In this document: positions 26,577 through 39,227 of the stretch, in pieces
Position numbering within the stretch: the stretch's first letter is position 1
Layout: every line of letters starts with the position of its first letter
Assembly: GCF_031127905.1 (NCBI RefSeq)
Contig: NZ_JARXIC010000016.1
Coordinates: forward strand, 39,091 to 103,090
Direction: 5' to 3'
DNA: 64,000 nt
From: Thalassobacterium sedimentorum
GTDB lineage: Bacteria; Verrucomicrobiota; Verrucomicrobiia; Opitutales; Coraliomargaritaceae
Notes under the pieces: model-generated
The model's database searches: none
What the model saw: the letters and a program-made list of their open reading frames with translations, nothing else
What the model was told of the DNA's origin: nothing
Position numbers and translations under genes: made by a program

Positions 26577-27557
26577 TCACGGCTCAAAGGCCCATTCCAA
26601 CTGATCCTCTCCCACCAATGACCATGCGGCATAGCCACGAGCTCTTAGGCTCGCGGCGAATTCCTGTTGATACCCGTGGGTGGTGTAAACTGTTTGGGGC
26701 GCGACGACATCCACAAATTGCAGTAAATCAGGGAAATCTGCATGATCAGACAGTGGAATGACCTCGTCCACGCCATAGCGATACTTAGCGGAATCATTCA
26801 TACCCCAGCCGCTCACCATCGCGACTAAGCAATCCTTACGCGGCAGTTTTTTTAACACAGCAGGCGGCATCACCACGATACTCTCACGCATATTAAGAAA
26901 ATCCAATGGGCGTGTTTGTGGCATCACTTGCTCATAGGCATTATAGACCTGATTGATCGCTGCGATGCTCTTGTGCACCATCAAAGTCTGCGAGCGCGTG
27001 GCTAGAACCTTCAATACTTCCTGAGCTTTGCCCAAGCTGTACGCTAATAGAACCGGCGTATGCCGGTCCACCTGCGCGCGATCGCAAAAAGCATGCACCC
27101 GCTCACAAGTCGCCTCAAAACTGGGAAACACATACTCCGCCCGCCCAAAGGTAGTTTCCATCACCAGAGTATCAGCCTGTGGAATTTCGATACTCTCAGC
27201 GGAGAGTCCCTGACGCGTTTTAAAGTCTCCAGTATACAGGAAAGTATCTCCAGCATCCGTCTCTATATATACCATAGCCGAGCCGAGCACATGACCGGCA
27301 GGATAAAAACGCAGTCGATAGCCTGGGCCGACATAGACCTCACCGAAGGGTAATACTTTTGCACGGTTGGCCATCGCATTCCCATTACGCACCCGGATCA
27401 GGGCAATGGTCTCGGGAGTGGCCAAATAGCAATCATGGCTTGCTACATGGTCGCCATGCGCATGCGAGATCACCGCAAAAGACTTACGCTTACGCGGATC
27501 CAACCACAGTTGACACTCAGGCAATAGCAAGCCTCCTCGATCGATTGGCTTAATCAT
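26577..27557 (-). CDS. Metallo-beta-lactamase fold beta-CASP protein (nuclease-like)
   Basis: 326 aa from ATG 27557; the frame is open to 27617 but would run through the lpd terminator. The zinc motif HAHGDH is at about residue 32 (AVISHAHGDHVASH), a second His in PAGHVLGSAM, Asp in LYTGDF, and late motifs PLSDHADF and TTHGY. Architecture and size match the exonuclease branch near SNM1, often annotated as ligase-associated DNA exonuclease. No ATP-dependent DNA ligase lies next to it here, so the link to end repair is only by family. Confidence 0.85.
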   Translation of the reverse strand: MIKPIDRGGLLLPECQLWLDPRKRKSFAVISHAHGDHVASHDCYLATPETIALIRVRNGNAMANRAKVLPFGEVYVGPGYRLRFYPAGHVLGSAMVYIETDAGDTFLYTGDFKTRQGLSAESIEIPQADTLVMETTFGRAEYVFPSFEATCERVHAFCDRAQVDRHTPVLLAYSLGKAQEVLKVLATRSQTLMVHKSIAAINQVYNAYEQVMPQTRPLDFLNMRESIVVMPPAVLKKLPRKDCLVAMVSGWGMNDSAKYRYGVDEVIPLSDHADFPDLLQFVDVVAPQTVYTTHGYQQEFAASLRARGYAAWSLVGEDQLEWAFEP

Positions 27558-27578
27558 CAAGCTGGTATCATGACACAA

Positions 27579-27611
27579 AAAAGGCCGGACTTCGAGTGAA
27601 TCCGGCCTTTT
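27579..27611 (-). terminator. Rho-independent terminator of lpd
   Basis: 11-bp perfect stem AAAAGGCCGGA / TCCGGCCTTTT with an 11-base loop, 23 bp after the lpd stop. On the minus strand the stem ends in T6. It separates lpd from the beta-CASP gene. Confidence 0.9.
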
Positions 27612-27634
27612 GAACAAACTAAGGGATCAGAGAC

Positions 27635-29032
27635 TTAAATATGAATTGCTTCGCCAAATACAGACGCTGCCGCCTCCATCATCGCCTCACTCAGCGTTGG
27701 ATGTGCGTGAATCGTATTGTGGATCTCTTCGGCCGTAGCCTCCAGCTTCATCCCCAGGCCATATTCTGCAATCATTTCAGTCGCATCGGAACCCACGATG
27801 TGCGCGCCCAGAATCTCACCATATTTAGGATCGACTAGCATCTTAACAAAGCCCTCCGGATGATTTGAGGCCACCGCTTTCCCCGAAGCTTGGAATGGGA
27901 ATTTGCCCACTTTATACTCGATCCCCTCCTCCTTTAACTTCTTTTCAGTCTTACCAATCGAAGCCACTTGAGGCATACAGTATGTGCAGCCTGGGAACTC
28001 ACGCACACGCTCAGGCTTACCGTGCCCGAACATGCCATTGACCGCTTGAATGGCTTCAAAAGTCGCGACGTGAGCCAACCAGGGCGGCCCAATAATATCA
28101 CCAGCGGCATAGATACCTTTCACGGAAGACTCGTAGTTTTCATCCACCTTCACATAGCCGCGATCAAGCGCCAGCTTCGTACGTGGAGACAATAAGCCCT
28201 CGGTATTGGCCACCACTCCGATCGCGAGTAAAATAGAATCGGCGGTAATGCTCTCGCTCTCTTCGCCTTTGACCAGATCCATCTTCACATTCTTTGCGCT
28301 GACCTTGATATTCTCCACTGCAGTGGAGACACGGCAATCAATCCCACTTTCCTTAAAGGATCGCTCGACAACAGCAGCTGTTTCGTGGTCTTCAACAGGG
28401 AGCACTTGATCCAGCATTTCAACTAAGGTGACCTTAGTGCCAAAGGAATTCAAAAAGTAAGCGAACTCTGCGCCAATCGCGCCTGCACCTACAATGACAA
28501 TGGACTTCGGCTGCTTTTTCATTTCCAGCGCCTGGCGAGAAGTCATCACACGTTCGCCGTCCACCTCCAAGTCGGGTAAACGACGTGGCTTGCAGCCTGT
28601 CGCAATCAGAGTCTTTTCAGTCGAGAGAATCTTCCCCTTGTCCTTCCCCTCAGTGACTTCGACCATGCCGGGCACATTGATAGTGCCCGTTCCGATGATG
28701 TGATCGACCTTGTTCTTTTTAAAGAGAAAGCCAATGCCTTTGGCCATCGTGTCTGCCACGTTGCGCGAACGGCCTACAATCTTCGAAAAATCGTAATCAA
28801 CGCCCTTCACCGAGATACCAAGATCTTCACTATGCTGGATCGTATTATAAAGCTCTGCACTTTTAAGCAATGCCTTGGATGGAATGCAGCCCCAGTTCAA
28901 ACAAGTGCCGCCCGGGCGCTCTTGCTCAACGCAGGCAACTTTTTTGCCAAGTTGACCGGCACGGATAGCTGCAGCGTAGCCCGCAGGGCCACCGCCGATG
29001 ACGACGAGATCGTATTTTTTAGTCGATGACAT
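27635..29032 (-). CDS. lpdA: Dihydrolipoyl dehydrogenase
   Basis: 465 aa, full length. FAD motif VVIGGGPAGYAAAIRAG at the N-terminus, redox-active disulfide GGTCLNWGCIPSKALL (two Cys five apart), NAD motif VIVGAGAIGAEFAYFLNSFG, a second FAD contact GIYAAGDIIG, and the C-terminal catalytic HAHPTLSEAMMEA (His-Glu). It reoxidises dihydrolipoamide in pyruvate/2-oxoglutarate dehydrogenase or in glycine cleavage. No E1 or E2 genes are adjacent, so which complex it serves is open. It ends at a strong terminator. Confidence 0.97.
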   Translation of the reverse strand: MSSTKKYDLVVIGGGPAGYAAAIRAGQLGKKVACVEQERPGGTCLNWGCIPSKALLKSAELYNTIQHSEDLGISVKGVDYDFSKIVGRSRNVADTMAKGIGFLFKKNKVDHIIGTGTINVPGMVEVTEGKDKGKILSTEKTLIATGCKPRRLPDLEVDGERVMTSRQALEMKKQPKSIVIVGAGAIGAEFAYFLNSFGTKVTLVEMLDQVLPVEDHETAAVVERSFKESGIDCRVSTAVENIKVSAKNVKMDLVKGEESESITADSILLAIGVVANTEGLLSPRTKLALDRGYVKVDENYESSVKGIYAAGDIIGPPWLAHVATFEAIQAVNGMFGHGKPERVREFPGCTYCMPQVASIGKTEKKLKEEGIEYKVGKFPFQASGKAVASNHPEGFVKMLVDPKYGEILGAHIVGSDATEMIAEYGLGMKLEATAEEIHNTIHAHPTLSEAMMEAAASVFGEAIHI

Positions 29033-29153
29033 AAGCTAAATTAAAAGCGTCAAGTTCGGCTCTGAGTCAATTCTTATCAAAACAGCAAATGCGGACACCA
29101 TAGGCTAAGGAAGTCGAAAAGCGGTCTTTGCTCGCTCTATAGTGAAAACAGCG

Positions 29154-29184
29154 AAAAAAGCCCGTAGCACAGAGTGCTACGGGC
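29154..29184 (-). terminator. Rho-independent terminator of the pilus ATPase/rho run
   Basis: 11-bp perfect stem GCCCGTAGCAC / GTGCTACGGGC with a 3-base loop (29160-29184), followed on the minus strand by T6 (29154-29159). It lies 31 bp after the pilC-like stop and closes the long minus-strand gene run from coaE. Confidence 0.92.
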
Positions 29185-29214
29185 TCGGAAAGAATTAACA
29201 GCGTGCCGGACGAA

Positions 29215-30468
29215 TCAACCAGTCAACTGTTTAATGATTTCAACGATTGGCAAGAACAGCGCAATCACGATAAAGCCGACAACGACCGCAAGGAAGACAA
29301 TCATCACGGGTTCGATGATCGAGGTAATACCGGCCACGGCGTTATCCACGTCTTCATCATAATTATCCGCAACACGATTCAGCATTTCAGCCAACTCACC
29401 AGTTTCTTCCCCGACGTCCACCATACTGGTCACCATATTGGGAAAAACCGGTTCACGAGCCATAGGAGATGCGAGCGACTCGCCATCACGCACACTATCG
29501 TGGATGCGTGTCAGCGCATTCTCGTAGTATTTATTGCCAGTGATATCTTTAGTAATCGTAATCGACTGTAGGATAGGCACACCACTGGAAAGGAGAGTAC
29601 CGAAGGTGCGGGTGATACGCGCAATGTTAACCTTACGCACTAGATCACCAACCTTAGGCGTGTTAATAGAGAGCCAATTAAACATCTTGGAACCGAACGG
29701 CGTCTTTAAGAAGAATTTCATGCCAAAAAAGGCGACCACCATCAGCACCAAAGTGAGTACAATGTTATCTCGCATGAAATTACTAATCCCCACGACCAAC
29801 TGCGTTGGTCCAGGCAATGCGGCACCTTCCAGCATATCATCGAAAATGGTCTGGAATTTTGGCACCACGACCACCATTAGCAGGGCCACAATAGAAACTG
29901 CAACCCCAACCACAACGATCGGATAGACCATCGCTGCTTTAACCTTTTTCTTGGTTTTGAGGGCTTTTTCCATGAAACCCGCCAAACGCGAGAGCACAAC
30001 ATCAAGCACACCCCCAGCTTCACCGGCTCGCACCATATTCACAAAGAGACGGTCGAAGATCTTAGGATGCTGCGCCAACCCATCCGAAAAAGAGTTACCC
30101 GACTTAACTTGATCGGCAATCTGCTCGAGCACCGCTTGAAAACGAGCATTCTTTTCTTGACGAATCATCACCTCCAGTGCGCGCAAGAGCGGCAGACCTG
30201 CATCTAGCAGCGTTGCCAATTGACGAGTAAAAGTGGTGAGATCTTCACCTTTGATGACCTTACCGAAGCCACCGGATTTTTTAGCTTTTTTGCTACTTTT
30301 AGTCGAAGAGGCTTTAGCGGGAGCGCTACCACCTGATTCAACAATTTTAGTCGGCATCAGACCGGAGGCGCTCAGCTTAGAGCTCGCTTCGTCCTGACTC
30401 GCCGCTTCGACTGTACCGGTTTTCTGCTTACCGTTGGCGTCAATCGCCGTGTATTTGAATTTTGCCAT
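29215..30468 (-). CDS. PilC/GspF inner-membrane platform protein
   Basis: 417 aa. A short N-terminal head ([21 protein letters not shown]), a Lys/Ser-rich linker ([17 protein letters not shown]) and two T2SSF domains, starting [22 protein letters not shown] and [19 protein letters not shown]. Three hydrophobic spans are seen, the last [21 protein letters not shown]. It anchors the motor ATPases in the inner membrane. It is the last gene of the run with two PilB-like ATPases and PilT, which argues for type IV pilus. Gap to the preceding gene is 15 bp. Confidence 0.93.
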   Translation of the reverse strand: MAKFKYTAIDANGKQKTGTVEAASQDEASSKLSASGLMPTKIVESGGSAPAKASSTKSSKKAKKSGGFGKVIKGEDLTTFTRQLATLLDAGLPLLRALEVMIRQEKNARFQAVLEQIADQVKSGNSFSDGLAQHPKIFDRLFVNMVRAGEAGGVLDVVLSRLAGFMEKALKTKKKVKAAMVYPIVVVGVAVSIVALLMVVVVPKFQTIFDDMLEGAALPGPTQLVVGISNFMRDNIVLTLVLMVVAFFGMKFFLKTPFGSKMFNWLSINTPKVGDLVRKVNIARITRTFGTLLSSGVPILQSITITKDITGNKYYENALTRIHDSVRDGESLASPMAREPVFPNMVTSMVDVGEETGELAEMLNRVADNYDEDVDNAVAGITSIIEPVMIVFLAVVVGFIVIALFLPIVEIIKQLTG

Positions 30469-30483
30469 GGGGAGTTTGGAGGT

Positions 30484-32172
30484 TTATGTATATTTTAGAA
30501 CTTCTTCGATCGTAGAATTACCGTCAAAAATGGCACGCAAGCCATCGTCACGCAAGCTTCGCATACCTTGCTCGAGTGCTTTTTGCTTAATCGTCAAGGT
30601 CGGCGCGCGGTTATTGATCAACTCACGAATCGCATCCGAAACGACAATCATCTCAAATAGACCAATACGACCGCGATAGCCAGTATTACTACATTCAGGA
30701 CAGCCATCGCCGTAGTAGAAATCTTTGTCAGCAATCTCGAGTGGATCCACATCCAGCATCTCAATCAAATCATGCCCCGGCTCATACGCAGTGCGACAAG
30801 TGCGACAGATACGGCGCACCAAGCGCTGTGCCAGGATGGCTTCAAGCGAGGCGGAAATCAGGAAGGGCTCCAAGCCCATATCAATCAAACGTGTGACGGC
30901 GCCGGGAGCATCATTCGTATGCAGCGTGCTCAACACAACGTGCCCGGTTAGCGAAGCCTGAACCGCAATCTGAGCAGTCTCCAAGTCACGAATCTCACCA
31001 ACCATAATCTTATCAGGGTCCTGACGTAGGAAGGCTCGCAAGGCACGAGAGAAGTCAAGGCCGACTTGGTGATTAACCGCAACCTGCATAATACCGTCGA
31101 TTTCATACTCAACAGGATCTTCGGCAGTCAAAATCTTAGTCTCAACGTCGTTCACCTCACGCAAGGCACTGTATAAGGTTGTGGTTTTACCAGATCCAGT
31201 CGGCCCGGTAACAATAAAAATACCGTTGGGACGGTCCACAAGATCGCGAATCGTTTGCAGAATATCGTCTGGCAAACTGAGCGCCTCCAAATCCAGATTG
31301 ACCACCGACTTATCGAGCACACGCAACACGACAGACTCGCCGAATTGAGTCGGCAGCGTGGACACACGTAGATCGACAGGACGCCCCGCAATAGTCATTT
31401 TAATACGACCGTCCTGCGGAATCCGCGTCTCCGAAATGTTCATATTAGACAACACCTTGACACGGGAGGTCACTGGAACCGCAAGGCTCTTGGGCGGAGG
31501 TGCCATTTCATACAGCGCACCGTCGATCCGATAACGAATACGGAACTGATCTTCAAAGGGTTCGAAGTGAACGTCGGATGCCTTATCCTTAATCGCCTGC
31601 TGAAGCACCAAATTCACAAAACGAATAATGGGCGTCTGATTCGCCATATCCGCTAAATCTCCCTCAGAGAGCTCGTCTTGGGAATCATTAAAACTTTCTC
31701 CCAAGTCTCCCAGGATGTCATCAATCGAGGAATCTTCTTCCCCGTAAGTAGAAGTCAGCAGGGAATCAATATGCTCCGGATTGCAGACCACTATTGTAAT
31801 GTCCTTATTGAGCGTAAAGGTCAGGTCATCAATAATTGCGGGATTAAAGGGGTCCTGCGCGAGCAAGGAGACCGAGGTATCATCCACCTGATAAGGAACA
31901 ACGGCGTACATACGAGCGACACTGGCGCGCACGGTGGAAGTAATCTCCTCCGCAATCTGATTCGGCGGCGAGGCTAAATACTCGTAACCGAGGTAGTCAG
32001 CAACCGCAGCCAGAATCTGTCCGCGATCGACAACACCCGAATCGATCACGGCATCTGCCAGTGACTTACCGGTATGCAGATGCGACTCGTTGAGCTCATC
32101 AAGCTGTGCAGGGTCGAGCAAGTCGGCACCTTTAATTATTTCGTAAATTGTATCGTTATGATCTTCGAACAT
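30484..32172 (-). CDS. PilB/GspE-type assembly ATPase (first paralogue)
   Basis: 562 aa from ATG 32172; the frame is open to 32241 inside the end of pilT. An N-terminal MshEN-like domain (about 1-140) precedes the ATPase: Walker [19 protein letters not shown], Asp box [14 protein letters not shown], Walker [21 protein letters not shown], His box [16 protein letters not shown] zinc site uses CRTCRTAY and [12 protein letters not shown]. It drives polymerisation of pilin from the inner membrane. It is 40 bp from pilT and 15 bp from the pilC-like gene. Confidence 0.93.
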   Translation of the reverse strand: MFEDHNDTIYEIIKGADLLDPAQLDELNESHLHTGKSLADAVIDSGVVDRGQILAAVADYLGYEYLASPPNQIAEEITSTVRASVARMYAVVPYQVDDTSVSLLAQDPFNPAIIDDLTFTLNKDITIVVCNPEHIDSLLTSTYGEEDSSIDDILGDLGESFNDSQDELSEGDLADMANQTPIIRFVNLVLQQAIKDKASDVHFEPFEDQFRIRYRIDGALYEMAPPPKSLAVPVTSRVKVLSNMNISETRIPQDGRIKMTIAGRPVDLRVSTLPTQFGESVVLRVLDKSVVNLDLEALSLPDDILQTIRDLVDRPNGIFIVTGPTGSGKTTTLYSALREVNDVETKILTAEDPVEYEIDGIMQVAVNHQVGLDFSRALRAFLRQDPDKIMVGEIRDLETAQIAVQASLTGHVVLSTLHTNDAPGAVTRLIDMGLEPFLISASLEAILAQRLVRRICRTCRTAYEPGHDLIEMLDVDPLEIADKDFYYGDGCPECSNTGYRGRIGLFEMIVVSDAIRELINNRAPTLTIKQKALEQGMRSLRDDGLRAIFDGNSTIEEVLKYT

Positions 32173-32212
32173 CGAGGTAGGATCTCTGAATCGTCGGGGT
32201 TGAAAAAATGGT

Positions 32213-33292
32213 TTAAGTTGAAAATACAGCACCGTTTTCAATGAGCTTTTCGCGCATCGAATCCGAGTTCTGGGATTTGCCTAGCGCCTCGTCAGCACTA
32301 ATTAAGTTGCGATTAAAGAGACTAAGCAAATGGGCGTCGAGACTGATCATACCACGACTCGCGCCAGTCTGAATGTCTGAGGCGATACGATAGGTCTTAT
32401 TCTCTCGAATCAATTGGGCGATCGAAGTCGTTGTCACCATGATCTCAAATGATGCAATGCGCCCACCTCCGACCTTTTTACAAAGGACCTGAGAAATCAC
32501 CGCAATAATTGAAGCGGCCAATTGAGTGCGCATCTGGTCCTTCATATCTGCAGGGAATGCATCAACGATTCGATCTACAGTACGGGCAGCACCCGTAGTG
32601 TGCAAGGTGGCAAATACCAAGTGTCCCGTCTCCGCGGCGCCAACGGCCGCCTCAATCGTTTCCAAATCGCGCATTTCACCCACCAGAATAACATCGGGGT
32701 CCTGGCGCAGTGCACCTCGAATCGCCGCGGCAAACGAAGTGACGTCATTTCCGACTTCACGCTGGGTGACAATGCACTTTTTATGATCATGAAAATATTC
32801 AATAGGATCTTCGATGGTGATGATATGACCCTCTTTATTTTCGTTAATCCAATTCACCATCGAGGCCAAGGTAGTCGACTTGCCAGATCCAGTCGGGCCA
32901 GTCACTAGAATCAATCCGCGTGGACGACTGATCAATTCCTTAATCTTATCCGGCAGGCCGATATCTCCCAGAGTGAATAAATCATTAGGGATCTGCCGCA
33001 GCACCATGCCATAGCAGCCTTTAGCCCGCATCACACTCACACGGAAACGCGCCTTGTTTTGATACGCAAAACCAAAGTCCGCGCCCCCAGTAGTCTTCAA
33101 CTGCTCCTGATTGGAAACTGAAGTAATCGCCTTCATCAAATCCTCCGAGGCTTCGGCATCGAGCTTCGGACCTTCGACCGGCACCATCGAACCACTAATA
33201 CGAAGCGTTGGCGGTTGATTCACACGAATATGCAAATCCGACGCACCCTGATCGACCATCAGTTCCAAAAGGTCATTCATTTCATAGGTCAT
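32213..33292 (-). CDS. pilT: Pilus retraction ATPase PilT
   Basis: 359 aa. The compact form without the long N-terminal domain of PilB: starts at [20 protein letters not shown], Walker [16 protein letters not shown], Walker [20 protein letters not shown], His box [16 protein letters not shown], and C-terminal [13 protein letters not shown]. No zinc Cys pairs, as expected for PilT. It depolymerises pili and drives twitching motility. It lies between two PilB-like genes on the same strand, with gaps of 44 and 40 bp. Confidence 0.94.
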   Translation of the reverse strand: MTYEMNDLLELMVDQGASDLHIRVNQPPTLRISGSMVPVEGPKLDAEASEDLMKAITSVSNQEQLKTTGGADFGFAYQNKARFRVSVMRAKGCYGMVLRQIPNDLFTLGDIGLPDKIKELISRPRGLILVTGPTGSGKSTTLASMVNWINENKEGHIITIEDPIEYFHDHKKCIVTQREVGNDVTSFAAAIRGALRQDPDVILVGEMRDLETIEAAVGAAETGHLVFATLHTTGAARTVDRIVDAFPADMKDQMRTQLAASIIAVISQVLCKKVGGGRIASFEIMVTTTSIAQLIRENKTYRIASDIQTGASRGMISLDAHLLSLFNRNLISADEALGKSQNSDSMREKLIENGAVFST

Positions 33293-33336
33293 CGTGAGCA
33301 GCTCCGGTTCAAATTAAGACGTATCTAATTAATCAA

Positions 33337-35058
33337 TTAAATTGAATCCGACACAGTCGCATGCAGCACCTCATGCGGCACCGTCACGCCAGCCAACACC
33401 TTACGAATGCCGTCTTCCCGCATATTACGCATCCCCATCTCGCGAGCTTTATCGCGCAGTGCAACCAAGCTCGCCTCTTCATAAATCATCGACTGCAGCT
33501 CTTCATTGACTCTGAACATTTCAAAAATGCCCACCCGGCCACGGAAGCCAGTGCCATTGCACTTCAAACAGCCCTCACCTTTCATAAAGGAAGCATCCAC
33601 AGCCTGATCTGAACGAATGCCCAGCGAGTTCAGTAATTTCTCATCATGCTCGCAGCTAGTACGACAATTAGGACAGTTGCGCCGCACCAATCGCTGAGCC
33701 AGTACCGCACGCACAGCCGCAGCCACAAGGAATGGCTTGATGCCGATATCAATGAGTCGACTGACCGCACTAGGTGCATCGTTGGTGTGCAAGGTACTGA
33801 ACACCATGTGGCCGGTAAGCGCAGCGTTAATCGCGATTTCGGCAGTTTCCTTATCACGAATTTCCCCCACCATGATGATATTGGGCGCTTGACGAAGCAT
33901 CGAACGCAAGGCAGCAGAGAAAGTCATCCCAACATCGCGTCGCACCTGAACCTGATTCACACCCGCCATTTCATACTCCACCGGATCTTCTACGGTGATA
34001 ATCTTACGGTCGGGATGGTTAATGTAGTTCAACGCAGAATAGAGCGTCGTGGATTTACCTGAACCGGTCGGTCCGGTCACCAAAAACACACCGTCCGGAA
34101 GCGCGATGATCTTTTCAAAAGCAGCTTGGTCATCACTAAAGAAACCGAGTTCGGGCAAACCCAAGCGTAAACTTTCCTTATCAAGAATACGCATCACGAT
34201 ACTCTCACCAAAGGCTGTCGGCAACGTCGAAACACGAAGGTCAATGATTTTAGCGCCCACCTTAATATTGATACGACCGTCCTGTGGCACTCGTTTTTCA
34301 GCAATGCTCACATTCGACATCAACTTAATTCGCGAGACAATCGAAGGCTGCAGCCGCTTGGGCGGGTTTTCCACCTCGTGCAGCACACCGTCAATACGGT
34401 AACGCACACGAAAACGCTTTTCCAATGGTTCCATGTGAATATCTGAAGCACGGCGTTTCAGGGCCTCCGAAATGACCATGTGCACATACTTAATAATGGG
34501 CGCCTCTTCCTCACTCGCATTCTCAACCTCTGGGAGGTCGATCTGACTGGGCAAGGCGTCGGGATCTTCCATCCCTGAAAAAATGTCATCAACCTGCTCA
34601 CTGCGCGCACCGTCATAATACTGATGTATCGCCTTCTCAATATCTTCGAGTGGAGCCACCCGGCAAACTATAGAGCGCTTGATCACGTGGCTAATGCTGT
34701 CGATCGCATCCATGTCGAGCGGATCAAACACTGCGAGCTCAGCCTCACTGTCATCCACCTCGAGCGGCACGACCTTATAGCGGTTCGCTAATTCATAAGG
34801 CACCGCTTCAAGCGCCTCGGATGAAACACGGACATCAGCCAGATCGACTGTCTCCATGTTAAACTCTTCGGCAAGCACCTGAGACACTTGCAGTTGAGTC
34901 ACTGCCGCCTCGGCAAGGAGTGCTTCTAGAATCGCAGTATCTTCACTGCCCTCGTAACCGGCTTCGGTTACCTGAGCACGTGCAGATTCGATGGCACTGT
35001 CTTCGAGGAGGCCTTTATCAGTTAATAGTTGGAGAACAAATTCGTCGGCGGAAGTCAC
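33337..35058 (-). CDS. PilB/GspE-type assembly ATPase (second paralogue)
   Basis: 573 aa. Same layout as the downstream paralogue: N-terminal domain to about 150, ATPase with [32 protein letters not shown], His box [15 protein letters not shown], zinc Cys pairs CPNCRTSC and [12 protein letters not shown]. The Walker B region reads [18 protein letters not shown], so the usual RQDPD is RQAPN. Which of the two paralogues extends pili and whether the other serves a secretion system cannot be decided here. It follows rho by 45 bp. Confidence 0.92.
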   Translation of the reverse strand: MTSADEFVLQLLTDKGLLEDSAIESARAQVTEAGYEGSEDTAILEALLAEAAVTQLQVSQVLAEEFNMETVDLADVRVSSEALEAVPYELANRYKVVPLEVDDSEAELAVFDPLDMDAIDSISHVIKRSIVCRVAPLEDIEKAIHQYYDGARSEQVDDIFSGMEDPDALPSQIDLPEVENASEEEAPIIKYVHMVISEALKRRASDIHMEPLEKRFRVRYRIDGVLHEVENPPKRLQPSIVSRIKLMSNVSIAEKRVPQDGRINIKVGAKIIDLRVSTLPTAFGESIVMRILDKESLRLGLPELGFFSDDQAAFEKIIALPDGVFLVTGPTGSGKSTTLYSALNYINHPDRKIITVEDPVEYEMAGVNQVQVRRDVGMTFSAALRSMLRQAPNIIMVGEIRDKETAEIAINAALTGHMVFSTLHTNDAPSAVSRLIDIGIKPFLVAAAVRAVLAQRLVRRNCPNCRTSCEHDEKLLNSLGIRSDQAVDASFMKGEGCLKCNGTGFRGRVGIFEMFRVNEELQSMIYEEASLVALRDKAREMGMRNMREDGIRKVLAGVTVPHEVLHATVSDSI

Positions 35059-35103
35059 AGATAGATAAGTATCGGGGTGGGGCTTAAATGGTGAGAATAA
35101 AAA

Positions 35104-37170
<2,067 letters not shown>

Positions 37171-37250
37171 GGCTGTATGTCTATAGGACGCTCAAGGCGT
37201 CGCTGGGTAAGTATTTTCAGAGGGATCAAGCAAATCAAAGTAATCCATCC

Positions 37251-37871
37251 CTATAGTGTGGTGATCTGCTCAATTAATCTCGTGGTTTGTCGTTTCAAAA
37301 ATTCAAGGCTTCCGGCATTGGAGATAAGATAATCAGCGCGCTCGACTTTTTCTTCAAGAGGCATCTGCCGCTCACGGCGTTGCGCGACCTCCGCTCCCGT
37401 GTAACCTCTGGCAACCATACGCCGTTCAACTACATCAGGAGGACTTGCAACACAGACAGTTAAATCAAAGAGGGTTTCAAGCCTTTTTTCAAAGAGTAAG
37501 GGAATCTCCACCAACCAATCAGCGTCAGGCGCCTCTTCAATACTAGCTTGCCAGTGCTCTCGAACCAGTGGATGCAGGAGATCCTCCAGCCATCGAAGCT
37601 CGGACTCCTGCTCAAATACACGAGCAGCCACCGCACGCCGATCCACACCACTCCCGGTAAAAACAGCCTCGCCCCAGCGCCCACGTAATTGCGCTTGCAC
37701 CTCAGTGTTCGCTGACAACAAATCTCGCACGACTGCATCCGATTCAATCGTGCGCCAGCCTGCATCGTTAAAAAAACCCACTACAGTGGATTTCCCACAG
37801 CCAATTCCTCCCGTCAACCCGATCAAACGAGAAGACAGTCTAAATTCGCTGACACTTGCATTGGTATCCAT
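37251..37871 (-). CDS. coaE: Dephospho-CoA kinase
   Basis: 206 aa, normal length. P-loop LTGGIGCGKSTVVGFF at residues 18-33, then DAVVRDLLS (substrate Asp), HPLVREHW and VEIPLLFEKRLETLFDLTVCV, ending in the lid RMVARGYTGAEVAQRRERQM. It phosphorylates dephospho-CoA in the last step of coenzyme A synthesis. It heads the minus-strand run with rho and the pilus genes; divergent from the secreted protein at 38036. Confidence 0.94.
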   Translation of the reverse strand: MDTNASVSEFRLSSRLIGLTGGIGCGKSTVVGFFNDAGWRTIESDAVVRDLLSANTEVQAQLRGRWGEAVFTGSGVDRRAVAARVFEQESELRWLEDLLHPLVREHWQASIEEAPDADWLVEIPLLFEKRLETLFDLTVCVASPPDVVERRMVARGYTGAEVAQRRERQMPLEEKVERADYLISNAGSLEFLKRQTTRLIEQITTL

Positions 37872-38035
37872 AAGATTATCGATAAAAACAGTAGGCGAAG
37901 GCGGATCGTAAATGACACATCCCCTTCACAAAATTCGCATGCTAAGTACCGATGCAAGGATGGACTTTTCTTTTTTCTAGCGGAGCTCCTTGTTTTCAAC
38001 TTGCGCAGCCTCACTCCTAACGTCATTAAAATAGA

Positions 38036-39010
38036 ATGAAAAACCCCTTCAGCAAGCCATGGACCGCCGCAGTAAAAACAACAAAAAACCTCACCTTACT
38101 GCTGACTATCTCACTGATTGCATGCCTTCCATTCACCTCGTTTGCAGCACCAGTCACAATCAAAGGTGCAAATGGTAGCGTCCTGGACTTCGCAGGCCTT
38201 CGCGAAGCCAACTCAAGTGGCGTATACCTAACCGTGACGGAAGGCCAACCGGAGATTTTTGTAGAGTGGGCTTCATTTGACCTAGACGATTTGCAAACCC
38301 GACAACCGAGCATCTATGCGGCCTACAAAAGGCTCCAAGCCGGAGAAGAACCGATCAACCTAAAACTCGGCATCTACAAAAACCTTCGCTCGCTGGAAAC
38401 ATTAATCGATCAAGTAAACAAAGAAGCGGCACAAGAAATCACCTTAGACGTGCCACCGATGACAGGATTCTTTGACATGTCTGGCTTTGATTCTCGCTAT
38501 GACCGCAGCAATCTAAACAGCATTTACTCCTCTTGGGAACGTCGTTCTAAAAGCTACATGCGGGAATATGAACGCTTATTAGAGGAATTCTTCGAGCTCA
38601 CGCCCGACGAAAATAAGCGCAGCTCTTGGTGGTATGGCAGTGCCGAGCGGCCTAAATACACCGTGATTACAGAGATCCGTCCACCGAGAAGCAGTGTCAG
38701 AAAACCGATCAGTCACTTCTTGCATTATTTCGCAGATCCAAGGTCGCAAAGCAATGCGATGCTCATCACATATCTGCGGGCAAACCCCAAAGTACACCAA
38801 TCCATAGCCAAGGTATTGGATCAGCAATCACGCGACCTAGGCAGCGGCACAATTATGGGCGAAGCACACGAAATCACTGTATTAAAAGCCAACGTGGACA
38901 CAGTCCGCGAACATCTGCATGGCATGCTAAAAAGCACCTCACTCAGTGCAGACTTTCAAAGGGATTTTGAACGCTACATCCACACTTGGAAAATCTCAAA
39001 GCAGACTTAG
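38036..39010 (+). CDS. Secreted protein of unknown function
   Basis: 324 aa. A signal peptide with LTLLLTISLIACLPFTSFA and a likely cut before APVTIK directs it out of the cytoplasm. A short beta segment follows (IKGANGSVLDFAGLREANSS, then IFVEWASFDLDDL), similar to SH3-like modules common in verrucomicrobial exported proteins. The rest is helical and charged, with paired aromatic residues (SSWWYGSAERPKYTVI). I recognise no catalytic motif. It is divergent from coaE, with a 164-bp gap. Confidence 0.75.
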   Translation: MKNPFSKPWTAAVKTTKNLTLLLTISLIACLPFTSFAAPVTIKGANGSVLDFAGLREANSSGVYLTVTEGQPEIFVEWASFDLDDLQTRQPSIYAAYKRLQAGEEPINLKLGIYKNLRSLETLIDQVNKEAAQEITLDVPPMTGFFDMSGFDSRYDRSNLNSIYSSWERRSKSYMREYERLLEEFFELTPDENKRSSWWYGSAERPKYTVITEIRPPRSSVRKPISHFLHYFADPRSQSNAMLITYLRANPKVHQSIAKVLDQQSRDLGSGTIMGEAHEITVLKANVDTVREHLHGMLKSTSLSADFQRDFERYIHTWKISKQT

Positions 39011-39227
39011 ACACCCCATAAGCCTCACCAGCAGGTGCACAAATGCAGCAACAGAGGACAAAGCCCTACATCTTGACACCTCAGAGCAACGGTGCACTTC
39101 CTTCAAACACTGAATCTTAGCCCGTCCGGGACTGCTTTTCTAGAATAAACTACAACCTAGACAAGCAAGCATGCATCAACACTATAAGTGAAAGAACGTT
39201 CACCCCTCGTAAAAACTCAATTAAGCT

